Source of the DNA: Bacillota bacterium | GTDB taxonomy: Bacteria; Bacillota; UBA4882; UBA8346 | Direction: 5' to 3' | DNA: 48,514 bases | Assembly (NCBI GenBank): GCA_029553165.1 | Contig: JAKPCT010000005.1 | Coordinates: forward strand, 1 to 48,514 | Shown here: positions 1-7,164 of the stretch, piece by piece | Position numbering within the stretch: the stretch's first letter is position 1 | How the letters are laid out: every line of letters begins with the position of its first letter | Notes under the pieces: generated by a model | Database searches by the model: none | What the model was told of the DNA's origin: nothing | The model's input: only the letters and a program-made list of their open reading frames with translations | Position numbers and translations under genes: made by a program

Positions 1-106
1 TAACCTAGTAAGACTCCTTGTAAGAACACGAGGTTGATAGGCCGGAAGTGTAAGTGCAGTAATGTATTGAGCTGACCGGTACTAATAAGTCGAGGGTTTG
101 ACCTTA
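1..106 (+). rRNA. rrl: 23S ribosomal RNA, 3' end (partial)
   Basis: The left edge holds the last roughly 106 bases of a 23S rRNA gene. The conserved 3'-terminal helix sequence with ACCGGTACTAATAAGTCGAG followed by GGTTTGACCTT is visible near 76-105. The 5' part lies outside the window. It is followed by a 5S gene and a tRNA, the usual order at the end of a bacterial rRNA operon. The exact mature 3' end is estimated from the family consensus. Confidence 0.95.
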
Positions 107-221
107 AACAAAACTGGTAAGTAGATATCGAGACCCGCAGAAAGATATTTACTACCGACTGAAAAGTTTCTTTTCTATGCAGTTTTCAGGGTACAAAACC
201 TGAACAAAAGTATATAAGGAT

Positions 222-339
222 TCCTGGTGACAATGGCGAGGGGGAACCACCCGTTCCCATCCCGAACACGGCAGTTAAGCCCCTCAGCGCTGATGGTACT
301 TGTCGGGTGACCGGCTGGGAGAGTAGGTCGTTGCCAGGA
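222..339 (+). rRNA. rrf: 5S ribosomal RNA
   Basis: The terminal stem TCCTGG (222-227) pairs with CCAGGA near 334-339. Between the arms are the conserved 5S segments CCCGTTCCCATCCCGAACAC and GAGAGTAGGTCGTTGCC. The length of about 118 bases is normal for 5S rRNA. It lies about 115 bases after the 23S end in the same transcript. Ends are assigned to within one or two bases. Confidence 0.95.
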
Positions 340-464
340 ATTATTTTATCTTATCCTTAGAGCTTTAATGGGGAAAAATACCAAAAAAAATTAAAAAAAG
401 ATACTTGACCAAAAGCAGATATCTATGTTAATATAAATAACGTCAATTGAATAAGTCAACAAAC

Positions 465-539
465 TCCTCGATAGCTCAACGGTAGAGCACTCGGCTGTTA
501 ACCGAGTGGTTGCTGGTTCGAATCCAGCTCGGGGAGCCA
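465..539 (+). tRNA. tRNA-Asn (anticodon GTT)
   Basis: A full cloverleaf can be folded. The acceptor arm TCCTCGA pairs with TCGGGGA, the anticodon stem CTCGG/CCGAG encloses the loop CTGTTAA with anticodon GTT, and the T arm is GCTGG-TTCGAAT-CCAGC. CCA is encoded. It follows the 5S gene by about 125 bases and is probably the last gene of the rRNA operon, because a strong terminator comes directly after. Confidence 0.96.
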
Positions 540-551
540 TTTTATTTGTAC

Positions 552-595
552 AAGAAGTTAAGATAAAAAGTTGTTTAACTTCTTTTTTATTTTTT
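552..595 (+). terminator. Intrinsic terminator of the rRNA-tRNA operon
   Basis: A ten-base stem AAGAAGTTAA / TTAACTTCTT (552-561 with 575-584) is followed by a T-rich run TTTTATTTTTT. It begins 13 bases after the tRNA CCA end and would end the rRNA transcript. Confidence 0.85.
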
Positions 596-729
596 AAGAT
601 CAATTATGTATCTATGAACTGATTGGATGTTTTCTAAAATAATACAGTTTATTTTTAGGGCTATATTTTTGAATAACAATAAGGTATTTACTTACTTCAT
701 TGAGCATATCTTTTTAAGGGTGAGGAAGG

Positions 730-1320
730 ATGTCTATAAGTGAGAAAATAGCATTGATTATTTTGGCCAATGTCATATCAGTGCTGATTATAATGATAAA
801 GCTGATTTTGGAAGGCAAGCGTTTTATGGAAGTTTTAAAATATACTTGGGATCTGATTTTAATCGATCCGAAAAGTAATATATTATTAAAACATCGTTTC
901 CGGGAAAAATGGTTGTTGGTCCAACACTATTGCTGGTGGTTAATGCTGTTTTTTGTAGTTTATTATTGGTTGTTTATCCCAAACGCTTCTTCGTTCTATC
1001 TCATTACATTGGTAATTGTACATCTCTTATGGGGGCTCATTGTAAAACTGGAGCCTAAATATAATAGAATAATTAATTTAAATCAAAACTGGGGAATCAT
1101 ATTTCAGGAGATCACCGAAGATTCATGGTTTAATAAGAAATCGTTAGCGGAATTGGATTTAAGGAAGAAGAGCTTGCTGGTGCTGGCAATTGAGCGTCAG
1201 GGTCAAATGCTGCCATTTCCTAAAGGGGTGGAGGTTTTAATGTTAGGAGATAGAGTAGCGATCTTTGGCGATTTAAATTATTATAAAGGGTTGCTTGAGA
1301 ATCTTGACATTAGCAGATAA
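730..1320 (+). CDS. Membrane protein with C-terminal RCK_C/TrkA_C-like domain
   Basis: The 196-residue product has three predicted membrane segments (about 7-27, 64-84, 87-106). Residues about 138-193 read like a TrkA_C/RCK_C domain: LAELDLRKKSLLVLAIER, then a proline-containing FPKGVEVLMLGDRVAIFGD. RCK_C domains are ligand-binding modules of K+ channels and transporters, and several bind cyclic di-AMP. There is no RCK_N (Rossmann) domain and no obvious pore signature, so this is a stand-alone membrane sensor or accessory subunit rather than a recognisable channel. The ATG at 730 is preceded by AAGGGTGAGG. mtrB starts 41 bases downstream with no terminator between, so the two are probably co-transcribed. 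The assignment of the C-terminal domain is from motif reading only. Confidence 0.7.
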   Translation: MSISEKIALIILANVISVLIIMIKLILEGKRFMEVLKYTWDLILIDPKSNILLKHRFREKWLLVQHYCWWLMLFFVVYYWLFIPNASSFYLITLVIVHLLWGLIVKLEPKYNRIINLNQNWGIIFQEITEDSWFNKKSLAELDLRKKSLLVLAIERQGQMLPFPKGVEVLMLGDRVAIFGDLNYYKGLLENLDISR

Positions 1321-1361
1321 AATGATTATAATAAAAAAAACTATTTGGATAGGGGAAGTTT

Positions 1362-1616
1362 ATGGATCAGAATCCTGGAATTGAAGAGATTAGTGGCGAT
1401 TATGTTGTTGTAAGAGCTTTAGAAGACGGTGTTACAATCATTGGTTTGACCCGCGGTAAAGATACTAAATTTCATCATACTGAAAAGTTAGACAGTGGCG
1501 AAGTAATGTTATTTCAGTTTACTGAACATACTTCGGCGATGAAGATTAGAGGTAAAGCAGATATTTATACGAAGTTTGGAATTGTTAAGTGTGGTAAGGA
1601 GTTTTTAAACGAATAG
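1362..1616 (+). CDS. mtrB: TRAP, trp RNA-binding attenuation protein
   Basis: The 84-residue protein matches Bacillus TRAP through most of its length, for example GVTIIGLTRGKDTKFHH and QFTEHTSAMKIRGKA. In Bacillus subtilis TRAP forms an 11-subunit ring that, when loaded with tryptophan, wraps RNA carrying GAG/UAG triplets. The three RNA-contacting residues (Lys37, Lys56, Arg58 in B. subtilis) correspond here to Lys42, Lys61 and Arg63. The product is about nine residues longer than the B. subtilis protein, at the N- and C-termini. The ATG has AGGGGAAG upstream. Twelve GAG/TAG triplets start only eight bases after the stop codon, so the gene sits directly on top of its target leader. No mtrA (folE) neighbour and no anti-TRAP gene are seen in this window. 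Confidence 0.95.
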   Translation: MDQNPGIEEISGDYVVVRALEDGVTIIGLTRGKDTKFHHTEKLDSGEVMLFQFTEHTSAMKIRGKADIYTKFGIVKCGKEFLNE

Positions 1617-1624
1617 CCCGATTT

Positions 1625-1693
1625 TAGAATAGTTAGTTTAGAAGAGAAGAGTTAAAATTATTATTGAGTTGAGTTTAGTTGAGAAGAGCTGAG
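1625..1693 (+). promoter_or_regulatory. TRAP binding site in the trp leader (12 GAG/TAG triplets)
   Basis: Triplets start at 1625, 1630, 1634 and 1639 (TAG), 1644 and 1649 (GAG), then 1666 and 1671 (GAG), 1676 (TAG), 1681, 1686 and 1691 (GAG). Spacers are two bases except for one of a single base, and the two blocks of six are separated by 14 AT-rich bases. This is the known TRAP target pattern of NAG triplets separated by two or three bases. The final triplet lies inside the 5' arm of the antiterminator, so bound TRAP would prevent antitermination. Confidence 0.88.
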
Positions 1694-1731
1694 TAATTTG
1701 GTTAAGATCATAATTAGGACCAGATTCTTAG
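1689..1731 (+). promoter_or_regulatory. trp attenuator: antiterminator hairpin
   Basis: CTGAG (1689-1693) pairs with CTTAG (1727-1731), and AATTTGGTT (1695-1703) pairs with GACCAGATT (1718-1726), leaving T1694 as a one-base bulge. That gives 14 base pairs including three G-T wobbles. The 3' arm uses the same bases as the 5' arm of the terminator, so the two hairpins exclude each other. Confidence 0.82.
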
Positions 1732-1754
1732 TTGATTCTGGTCTTTTATTTTTT
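1716..1754 (+). terminator. trp attenuator: intrinsic terminator
   Basis: GACCAGA (1718-1724) pairs with TCTGGTC (1737-1743), extended outward by A1716-T1745 and G1717-T1744 and inward by two pairs across a T-T mismatch. The run TTTTATTTTTT follows. It lies about 30 bases before the aroF-trpE start and would stop transcription when TRAP-tryptophan blocks the antiterminator. Confidence 0.87.
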
Positions 1755-1769
1755 GATAAACTGTGTAAG

Positions 1770-1798
1770 TAGGAGGAGTTTGGATGAGTGGAGAAGAG
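1770..1798 (+). promoter_or_regulatory. Possible second TRAP target over the aroF-trpE start
   Basis: TAG at 1770 and GAG at 1773, 1776, 1786, 1791 and 1796 cover the Shine-Dalgarno GGAGGAG and the first codons. Positions 1776, 1786, 1791 and 1796 fall on a five-base period. Shine-Dalgarno sequences naturally contain GAG, so part of this may be chance. Confidence 0.35.
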
Positions 1799-4084
1799 TT
1801 TTTGAAGAGTCTACCTTTGGTTAATTCCGAAAATCCCAGGACCACTTTTGAAGTGCGTGGGGTGAGGATTGGTGCTGATACGCCGGTAATTATAGCTGGG
1901 CCGTGTGCGGTAGAATCCGAGGAACAACTGCTGGAAACCGCAGAATTTATTAAAAAATGTGGTGGTAGTGGACTGCGTGGAGGAGTGTTTAAACCAAGAA
2001 GTTCTCCTTACAGTTTTCAGGGGATGGGCTTGGAAGGGTTGCAATTACTGGAGGATGCCCGGGAAAAAACAGGACTATTTACAGTGGTGGAGATAACTGC
2101 AATTTCCCAAATTGAATTAGCTTATGACTATGCTGACATCTTTCAAATTGGCGCCCGTAACATGCAAAACTTTGAACTCTTAAAGGCAGTTGGGACGATC
2201 GATAAACCGGTCCTGTTGAAACGTGGACTTTCAGCAACTGTCCAAGAGTTGTTGCAAGCAGCGGAGTATATTTTAAAAGGTGGTAATAGTCGCGTAATAT
2301 TATGTGAACGGGGAATTCGGACTTTCGAAACAATGACACGGAATACCCTTGATATTAATGCAATTGCCTTATTAAAAAAACTGACCCATTTGCCGGTTTT
2401 TGCCGATCCCAGCCATGGGACCGGACGGAGTGATTTAGTAATTCCCATCGCCAAAGCTGCATTATCAGCCGGAGCCGATGGTTTGATTATTGAGGTCCAT
2501 CCGAACCCGGAGAAAGCACTTTCGGATGGTCAACAATCATTAAACTTTAATGAATTTGAATCATTAATGAAGCAGATTCCGGTAGCTAAAAAGACTACTC
2601 TCAAAACTCCAAAGATCAATCCCTCCTTTGATGATTATCGGAAACTGGCAATCTCTCAAGAGTATAATTATATCCCAATCAGTCATGAGTTTGTGAATGA
2701 TTCGGAGACACCGGTGACGGCATTTTTAAAACTAACCCAAACAAGTAATCGGTTTCTATTGGAGAGCGTTGAACGCGGGGAACAGGTTGGGCGGTATTCA
2801 TTTATCGGTTGGGATCCGCTGGTGACTATCAAGGCGTTTGGAGAACAGTTGGAGATAACTGATTTTGCCGGAAACACCTTGAAAAAGAATGGTGATCCGC
2901 TCCAGGAAGCAGAAACCATCATGAAGGAACTGAAGATTCCTTTAACATCGGAATTTGGAGTTTTTTATGGGGGGGCGGTTGGATTTATTGGTTATGACTA
3001 TGTCCGGCAGATCGAAAAATTACCTCAAAAAAACCTTAATGATAATGAACCAGATGTCTGTTTAATGATTCCAAGGTTTTTAGCCCGGTTTGACCATGTA
3101 CGTCATCGGATCAATCTTATCATGTTAGCCAAGACTGATCATCAGGAGCTGGAAGCTTCTTATGCCAAGGCGCAGTTGGAGATTGAAAAGATCTTAGGCA
3201 AACTGCAAGATTCATTGCAACTTCCAACAATTAGGGAAAATCAGGTGCCTCAAAATAATGACCGCCATTTTTCAGTGACCAAGGAAGAGTATATGGCGAT
3301 GGTTGAACGCGCCAAGGAATACATCTTTGCGGGAGATGTTTTTCAAGTTGTCTTGTCGCAACGAATCACCCAATCGTTTCATGGTGATCCGTTTCAGTTT
3401 TATCGTCTGTTAAGAACGATTAATCCGTCGCCATATTTATTCTATCTTGATTTTGGTTCATTGCAACTGGCAGGGTCTTCGCCTGAAGTGATGGTGCGAA
3501 GGAATGATCGAACGGTAACTTTAAAACCAATTGCCGGGACTAAACCCCGTGGTAATTCAAGCGAAGCTGATGCCCGCTTGAGTGTAGAATTATTAAATGA
3601 TGAAAAAGAACGGGCCGAACATGTGATGCTGGTTGATCTGGGGCGCAATGATTTGGGAAGGGTCTGTAAATTTGGAAGTGTCAGAGTTGAAGATTTGATG
3701 GCAGTCGAATATTATTCACACGTTATGCATTTAGTGACAACGATTCATGGTGAATTAACGGAACAGTGTACTAATCGTGATTTATTTCGAGCAGTCTTTC
3801 CCGCGGGTACGCTTTCAGGGGCGCCCAAGATTAGGGCAATGGAGATAATTGAAGAGCTTGAACCTGCCAGACGTGGCTTTTACGGTGGTGCAGTAGGTTA
3901 TTTTGGGTTTAATAACAGTATGGATACCTGTATCACTATCAGAACGGTTTTCTTCAAAGATAATCAAGCGACAATTCAAGTTGGCGCGGGGATTGTTGCT
4001 GATTCGGACCCCGAATCGGAATACCAGGAGACAATGAATAAAGCGGGGGCATTATTAGCGGCGCTGGAAAGGTTGGCGGAGTAA
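1784..4084 (+). CDS. aroF-trpE: Fused DAHP synthase / anthranilate synthase component I
   Basis: One uninterrupted 766-codon frame joins two enzymes. Residues about 1-268 are a type I-beta DAHP synthase (phosphoenolpyruvate + erythrose 4-phosphate, first shikimate step): [39 protein letters not shown] and [10 protein letters not shown] are all present. A short linker follows. Residues about 284-766 are TrpE (chorismate to anthranilate, using ammonia from TrpG), with [32 protein letters not shown] and [11 protein letters not shown]. The LLES motif that takes part in tryptophan feedback binding is intact. The DAHP synthase half has only about 20 residues before its core, so the N-terminal ferredoxin-like or chorismate mutase regulatory domain seen in related enzymes is missing. 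The ATG follows GGAGGAG. The gene overlaps trpG by one base (TAATG). Confidence 0.93.
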   Translation: MSGEEFLKSLPLVNSENPRTTFEVRGVRIGADTPVIIAGPCAVESEEQLLETAEFIKKCGGSGLRGGVFKPRSSPYSFQGMGLEGLQLLEDAREKTGLFTVVEITAISQIELAYDYADIFQIGARNMQNFELLKAVGTIDKPVLLKRGLSATVQELLQAAEYILKGGNSRVILCERGIRTFETMTRNTLDINAIALLKKLTHLPVFADPSHGTGRSDLVIPIAKAALSAGADGLIIEVHPNPEKALSDGQQSLNFNEFESLMKQIPVAKKTTLKTPKINPSFDDYRKLAISQEYNYIPISHEFVNDSETPVTAFLKLTQTSNRFLLESVERGEQVGRYSFIGWDPLVTIKAFGEQLEITDFAGNTLKKNGDPLQEAETIMKELKIPLTSEFGVFYGGAVGFIGYDYVRQIEKLPQKNLNDNEPDVCLMIPRFLARFDHVRHRINLIMLAKTDHQELEASYAKAQLEIEKILGKLQDSLQLPTIRENQVPQNNDRHFSVTKEEYMAMVERAKEYIFAGDVFQVVLSQRITQSFHGDPFQFYRLLRTINPSPYLFYLDFGSLQLAGSSPEVMVRRNDRTVTLKPIAGTKPRGNSSEADARLSVELLNDEKERAEHVMLVDLGRNDLGRVCKFGSVRVEDLMAVEYYSHVMHLVTTIHGELTEQCTNRDLFRAVFPAGTLSGAPKIRAMEIIEELEPARRGFYGGAVGYFGFNNSMDTCITIRTVFFKDNQATIQVGAGIVADSDPESEYQETMNKAGALLAALERLAE

Positions 4085-4686
4085 TGTTGGTAATCATTGA
4101 TAATTATGATTCATTTACCTATAACTTGGTGCAGTATTTTGGCGAAATTATTGCCAAGCATCAATTAAGCTTACCAATACAGGTTTTTCGAAATGACCAG
4201 ATCACGGTTGCTGAAGTTCAAGGGTTAAAACCGGATTATCTGGTAATATCTCCGGGGCCTTGTACTCCTAAAGAAAGTGGAATTTCCACTCAATTGATTA
4301 AAGAGTTATCAGGTCAGATACCGATCTTAGGGGTTTGTTTGGGACATCAATGTATCGGAGAAGTCTTTGGCGGTAAAGTCGTCAGAGCACCGTATCCGGT
4401 TCACGGTAAAGTAAGTAGTATTAATCATTATGGGCGCGATTTATTTGAAGGAATAGAACAACCTTTTTCGGCGGTTAGGTATCATTCATTGATTGTTGAG
4501 ACGGAGTCGTTGCCAAATGTCTTAGAAGTAACAGCAACGTGTAACAGTGATAATGTTGAGTTAATCATGGGGTTACGCCACCGTGAACATCCTACCTTCG
4601 GATTACAATTCCATCCGGAATCAATCTTTACCGGTGCAGGTATGAAATTATTAACCAACTTTTTATTACAGAATAGGTGTGCTTAA
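4084..4686 (+). CDS. trpG: Anthranilate synthase glutaminase subunit
   Basis: This is a 200-residue class I glutamine amidotransferase. It shows the N-terminal [16 protein letters not shown], the oxyanion segment [11 protein letters not shown], the nucleophile Cys85 in GVCLGHQ and the C-terminal FHPES of the catalytic triad. It supplies ammonia to the TrpE half of the preceding fusion protein and may also serve aminodeoxychorismate synthase, as in Bacillus. Its ATG overlaps the aroF-trpE stop codon (TAATG), which suggests translational coupling and a balanced subunit ratio. Length is normal. About 49 bases rich in GAG/TAG triplets separate it from trpD. Confidence 0.95.
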   Translation: MLVIIDNYDSFTYNLVQYFGEIIAKHQLSLPIQVFRNDQITVAEVQGLKPDYLVISPGPCTPKESGISTQLIKELSGQIPILGVCLGHQCIGEVFGGKVVRAPYPVHGKVSSINHYGRDLFEGIEQPFSAVRYHSLIVETESLPNVLEVTATCNSDNVELIMGLRHREHPTFGLQFHPESIFTGAGMKLLTNFLLQNRCA

Positions 4687-4712
4687 TTTTACTACCAACT
4701 TTTATTAAAAAA

Positions 4713-4754
4713 TAGATTAGAGGAGCTGAGTTAGAGTGTTACAAAAGAGTTTAG
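4713..4754 (+). promoter_or_regulatory. Possible TRAP target over the trpD ribosome binding site
   Basis: TAG at 4713 and 4718, GAG at 4723 and 4728, and TAG at 4732 are spaced by 5, 5, 5 and 4 bases. GAG at 4747 and TAG at 4752 follow inside the coding region. The Shine-Dalgarno AGGAG (4721-4725) lies within the run and the GTG start is at 4736. TRAP is known to block translation of Bacillus trpG by covering its Shine-Dalgarno sequence; a similar role here is inference. Confidence 0.45.
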
Positions 4755-5746
4755 CAAAGTTGATCCGAGGAGAACATTTGACCGAATCCGAGATGATTGC
4801 GGCAACCAGTACCATTATGGAAGGGAATGCTACTTTAGCCCAAATCGGTGGTTTTTTAACCGCATTACGGCTAAAAGGGGAGACAGTCGACGAGATCACT
4901 GGCGCTGCCAGAGTAATGCGTGAAAAATCGTTAAAGGTTAATTTTAAAGCGCCGCGGGTGATTGATACCTGTGGAACCGGGGGCGATGGAGCAAGTACTT
5001 TTAATATTTCTACGACAACGGCTTTTATTGTGGCTGCTGCAGGTGTTCCGGTCGCCAAACATGGCAATCGCGCTGTCTCCAGTCGTTGTGGCAGTGCTGA
5101 TGTTTTAGAAGCATTAAAGATCAAAGTGGATTTAGCACCACAGCAGGTAGAAGCATGTTTAGCAGAGGTAGGAATCGGGTTTTTATTTGCTCCGGTATAT
5201 CATCTGGCCATGAAACATGCGGTTGGGCCACGCCGGGAACTTGGTTTTCGTACCATTTTTAATCTGTTAGGACCTTTGACCAATCCGGCTCAAGCAAACT
5301 GCCAATTAATCGGTGTTTATGCTTCAGAGTTAACGACAGTTATTGCTGAAGTTTTGAAGCGTTTAGGGAGTGAGCGGGCAATGGTTGTCTATGGTGGTGG
5401 CGGTCTTGATGAGCTTTCGCTGGAAGGTGAAAATAAAGTTTCACTCTTAGCAAATGGTAAAATTGAAACCTTTAATCTGCGCGCCAGTGACTATGGTCTT
5501 ACAGAAGCATCGAACCGCGATTTGATGGGAGAATCGTCTGACACTAATGCTTTCTTGACCGAAAGTATCTTAAAAGGCGAAGTTTCAGGTCCAAAGCTGG
5601 ATGTTGTCCTGTTAAATGCTGGAGCAGCATTGTTTGTGGCTGATGTGGTTCCGGATATTAAAGCAGGGATTGAGTTAGCCCGGAAACTGGTGTCAGAAGG
5701 GATTGCCTATCAGAAATTGAATGCTCTGCGCCAAATTGCAGTTTGA
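4736..5746 (+). CDS. trpD: Anthranilate phosphoribosyltransferase
   Basis: The 336-residue protein transfers the phosphoribosyl group of PRPP to anthranilate, the second step of the tryptophan branch. The PRPP-binding CGTGGDGASTFNIST, the KHGNRAVSSRCGSADVLE segment, GPRRELGFRTIFNLLGPLTNP and the late GGGGLDE motif are all present, and the length is typical. The GTG start at 4736 is chosen because AGGAG lies ten bases upstream and MLQKSLAKLIRGEHLTESEM matches the family N-terminus. It stands 49 bases after trpG in a triplet-rich gap that may be a TRAP site, and 10 bases before trpC. Confidence 0.96.
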   Translation: MLQKSLAKLIRGEHLTESEMIAATSTIMEGNATLAQIGGFLTALRLKGETVDEITGAARVMREKSLKVNFKAPRVIDTCGTGGDGASTFNISTTTAFIVAAAGVPVAKHGNRAVSSRCGSADVLEALKIKVDLAPQQVEACLAEVGIGFLFAPVYHLAMKHAVGPRRELGFRTIFNLLGPLTNPAQANCQLIGVYASELTTVIAEVLKRLGSERAMVVYGGGGLDELSLEGENKVSLLANGKIETFNLRASDYGLTEASNRDLMGESSDTNAFLTESILKGEVSGPKLDVVLLNAGAALFVADVVPDIKAGIELARKLVSEGIAYQKLNALRQIAV

Positions 5747-5756
5747 TGGAGGAATA

Positions 5757-6542
5757 ATGTTTTTAGAGAAAATATTGACTAAAAAGCAGGTTGAAGTGCT
5801 GGAAAGAAAGGAAGAAGTACCTTTAAACAGTTTGATTAAGGCACTTGACCAACAATCATATCCGGCAAGATGTTTTAAAACCAGTATTAATCAACCAACG
5901 ATCAGTATCATTGCTGAGATTAAAAAGGCTTCGCCATCAAAGGGGTTATTATGTCCCGATTTTAACCCGGAGAGCTTGGCGCAAGCATATGAGTCTGCCG
6001 GAGCGGCAGCGATCTCCGTTTTAACAGATGAGGAGTTTTTTCAAGGTTCATTGACCTACCTTGCACTTGTGAAAGCAAAGACTGCAAAGGTTCCGGTCTT
6101 GCGGAAAGAGTTTATCATTGATGAATACCAAATCGTTGAAGCAAAAGTAAATGGCGCGGATGCAGTTTTATTGATTGTGGCCGCTTTGGAACCCAGACAG
6201 TTGCAGGAGTATATCTACCGTTCAAATGAGCTTGGAATGGCAACATTGGTTGAAGTTCATGACCATGAGGAATTGGAAATCGCGCTTGATGCGGGTGCAA
6301 GTATAATTGGGATTAACAACCGGGACCTTCGTAGTTTTACAACGGATTTAAATACAACTTTCAAACTGCTTGAATCGATCCCGGAGGGAATAACAGTAGT
6401 ATCCGAGAGTGGGATCAAAGATCGTCAAGATATAATTAGGCTTGAAAATGCAGGTGTTCAAGCGGTATTGGTGGGAGAGTCACTGGTAACTGCCGCTGAT
6501 CCGCAAACTAAGATACGGTCGTTATTGGGTGAGGTAAGCTGA
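5757..6542 (+). CDS. trpC: Indole-3-glycerol-phosphate synthase
   Basis: This TIM-barrel enzyme closes the ring of carboxyphenylaminodeoxyribulose 5-phosphate to indole-3-glycerol phosphate. It has 261 residues from the ATG at 5757. Family motifs are IIAEIKKASPSKGLL, VLTDEEFFQGS, RKEFIIDEYQI, LVEVHDHEELE, IGINNRDLRSF and VSESGI. An in-frame ATG at 5721 exists, but it lies inside trpD and has no ribosome site, while TGGAGG stands just before 5757. The gene overlaps trpF by ATGA, indicating coupled translation. Confidence 0.95.
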   Translation: MFLEKILTKKQVEVLERKEEVPLNSLIKALDQQSYPARCFKTSINQPTISIIAEIKKASPSKGLLCPDFNPESLAQAYESAGAAAISVLTDEEFFQGSLTYLALVKAKTAKVPVLRKEFIIDEYQIVEAKVNGADAVLLIVAALEPRQLQEYIYRSNELGMATLVEVHDHEELEIALDAGASIIGINNRDLRSFTTDLNTTFKLLESIPEGITVVSESGIKDRQDIIRLENAGVQAVLVGESLVTAADPQTKIRSLLGEVS

Positions 6543-7159
6543 TGATTCCGGTTAAAATCTGTGGAATAACCAATTTAAATGATGCCTTAAATTGTATCCG
6601 TTACGGAGCTGCAGCATTAGGGTTTATCTTTGCGCCCTCGAAACGTCAGGTTACTCCGGAGACAGTCGCGAGGATTACCCGGGAACTGTCACCGTTTGTT
6701 ACCAAGATCGGCGTATTTGTTGATGAAGATCCTTATGTAATCAAGCAATTGATGAAGGATTGCCGTTTAGACCTTGCGCAATTACATGGTTCGGAGTCTC
6801 CGGATGTTGCAGAACAACTGGAGGGGAGAGTAATTAAGGCTTTTCGGGCGGGATTGGATCAACCGGATTTGATCTGGAAAGACAGCCCGGTCCGGGCGAT
6901 CTTGATTGATACTTATTCGCCGGATACGGCTGGTGGTACAGGAAAGACCTTTGATTGGAGAATATTTGAGACATTTCGGACTTTAAAGCTGCCTCAAATT
7001 TTGGCTGGTGGTCTAAATGAAAGTAATATTGAAGCGGCGATTAAAACAGCCCGTCCTGATCTGATCGATGTATCCAGCGGGGTGGAATATTCTCCGGGGT
7101 TAAAAGATGAACAAAAAGTAGCTTCTTTTATGGAGAAAGTTAAAAATATTGGAGCGTGA
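6542..7159 (+). CDS. trpF: Phosphoribosylanthranilate isomerase
   Basis: The 205-residue TIM-barrel protein begins with the family signature [12 protein letters not shown], where the Cys is the general base. [15 protein letters not shown]-like [15 protein letters not shown], the acidic residue in ILIDTYSP followed by GGTGKTFDW, and LAGGLNESN are all recognisable. It catalyses the Amadori rearrangement of phosphoribosylanthranilate. Its ATG overlaps the trpC stop codon, and its TGA overlaps the GTG that could start trpB. Length and order are normal for a Bacillota trp operon. Confidence 0.95.
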   Translation: MIPVKICGITNLNDALNCIRYGAAALGFIFAPSKRQVTPETVARITRELSPFVTKIGVFVDEDPYVIKQLMKDCRLDLAQLHGSESPDVAEQLEGRVIKAFRAGLDQPDLIWKDSPVRAILIDTYSPDTAGGTGKTFDWRIFETFRTLKLPQILAGGLNESNIEAAIKTARPDLIDVSSGVEYSPGLKDEQKVASFMEKVKNIGA

Positions 7160-7164
7160 ACGAG

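Noticed and set aside
391-603. A minus-strand open frame of 70 codons containing RAGFEPATTRLTAECSTVEL.
   Set aside because: It is the antisense of tRNA-Asn. This peptide is a well-known false translation of tRNA genes.
1617-1783. A T-box or Trp-codon leader peptide for the trp operon.
   Set aside because: There is no T-box sequence or short frame with tandem Trp codons; the TRAP triplets and hairpins explain the leader.
4717-5124. A 135-codon minus-strand frame over the trpD start.
   Set aside because: It is antisense to trpD with no ribosome site or recognisable protein.
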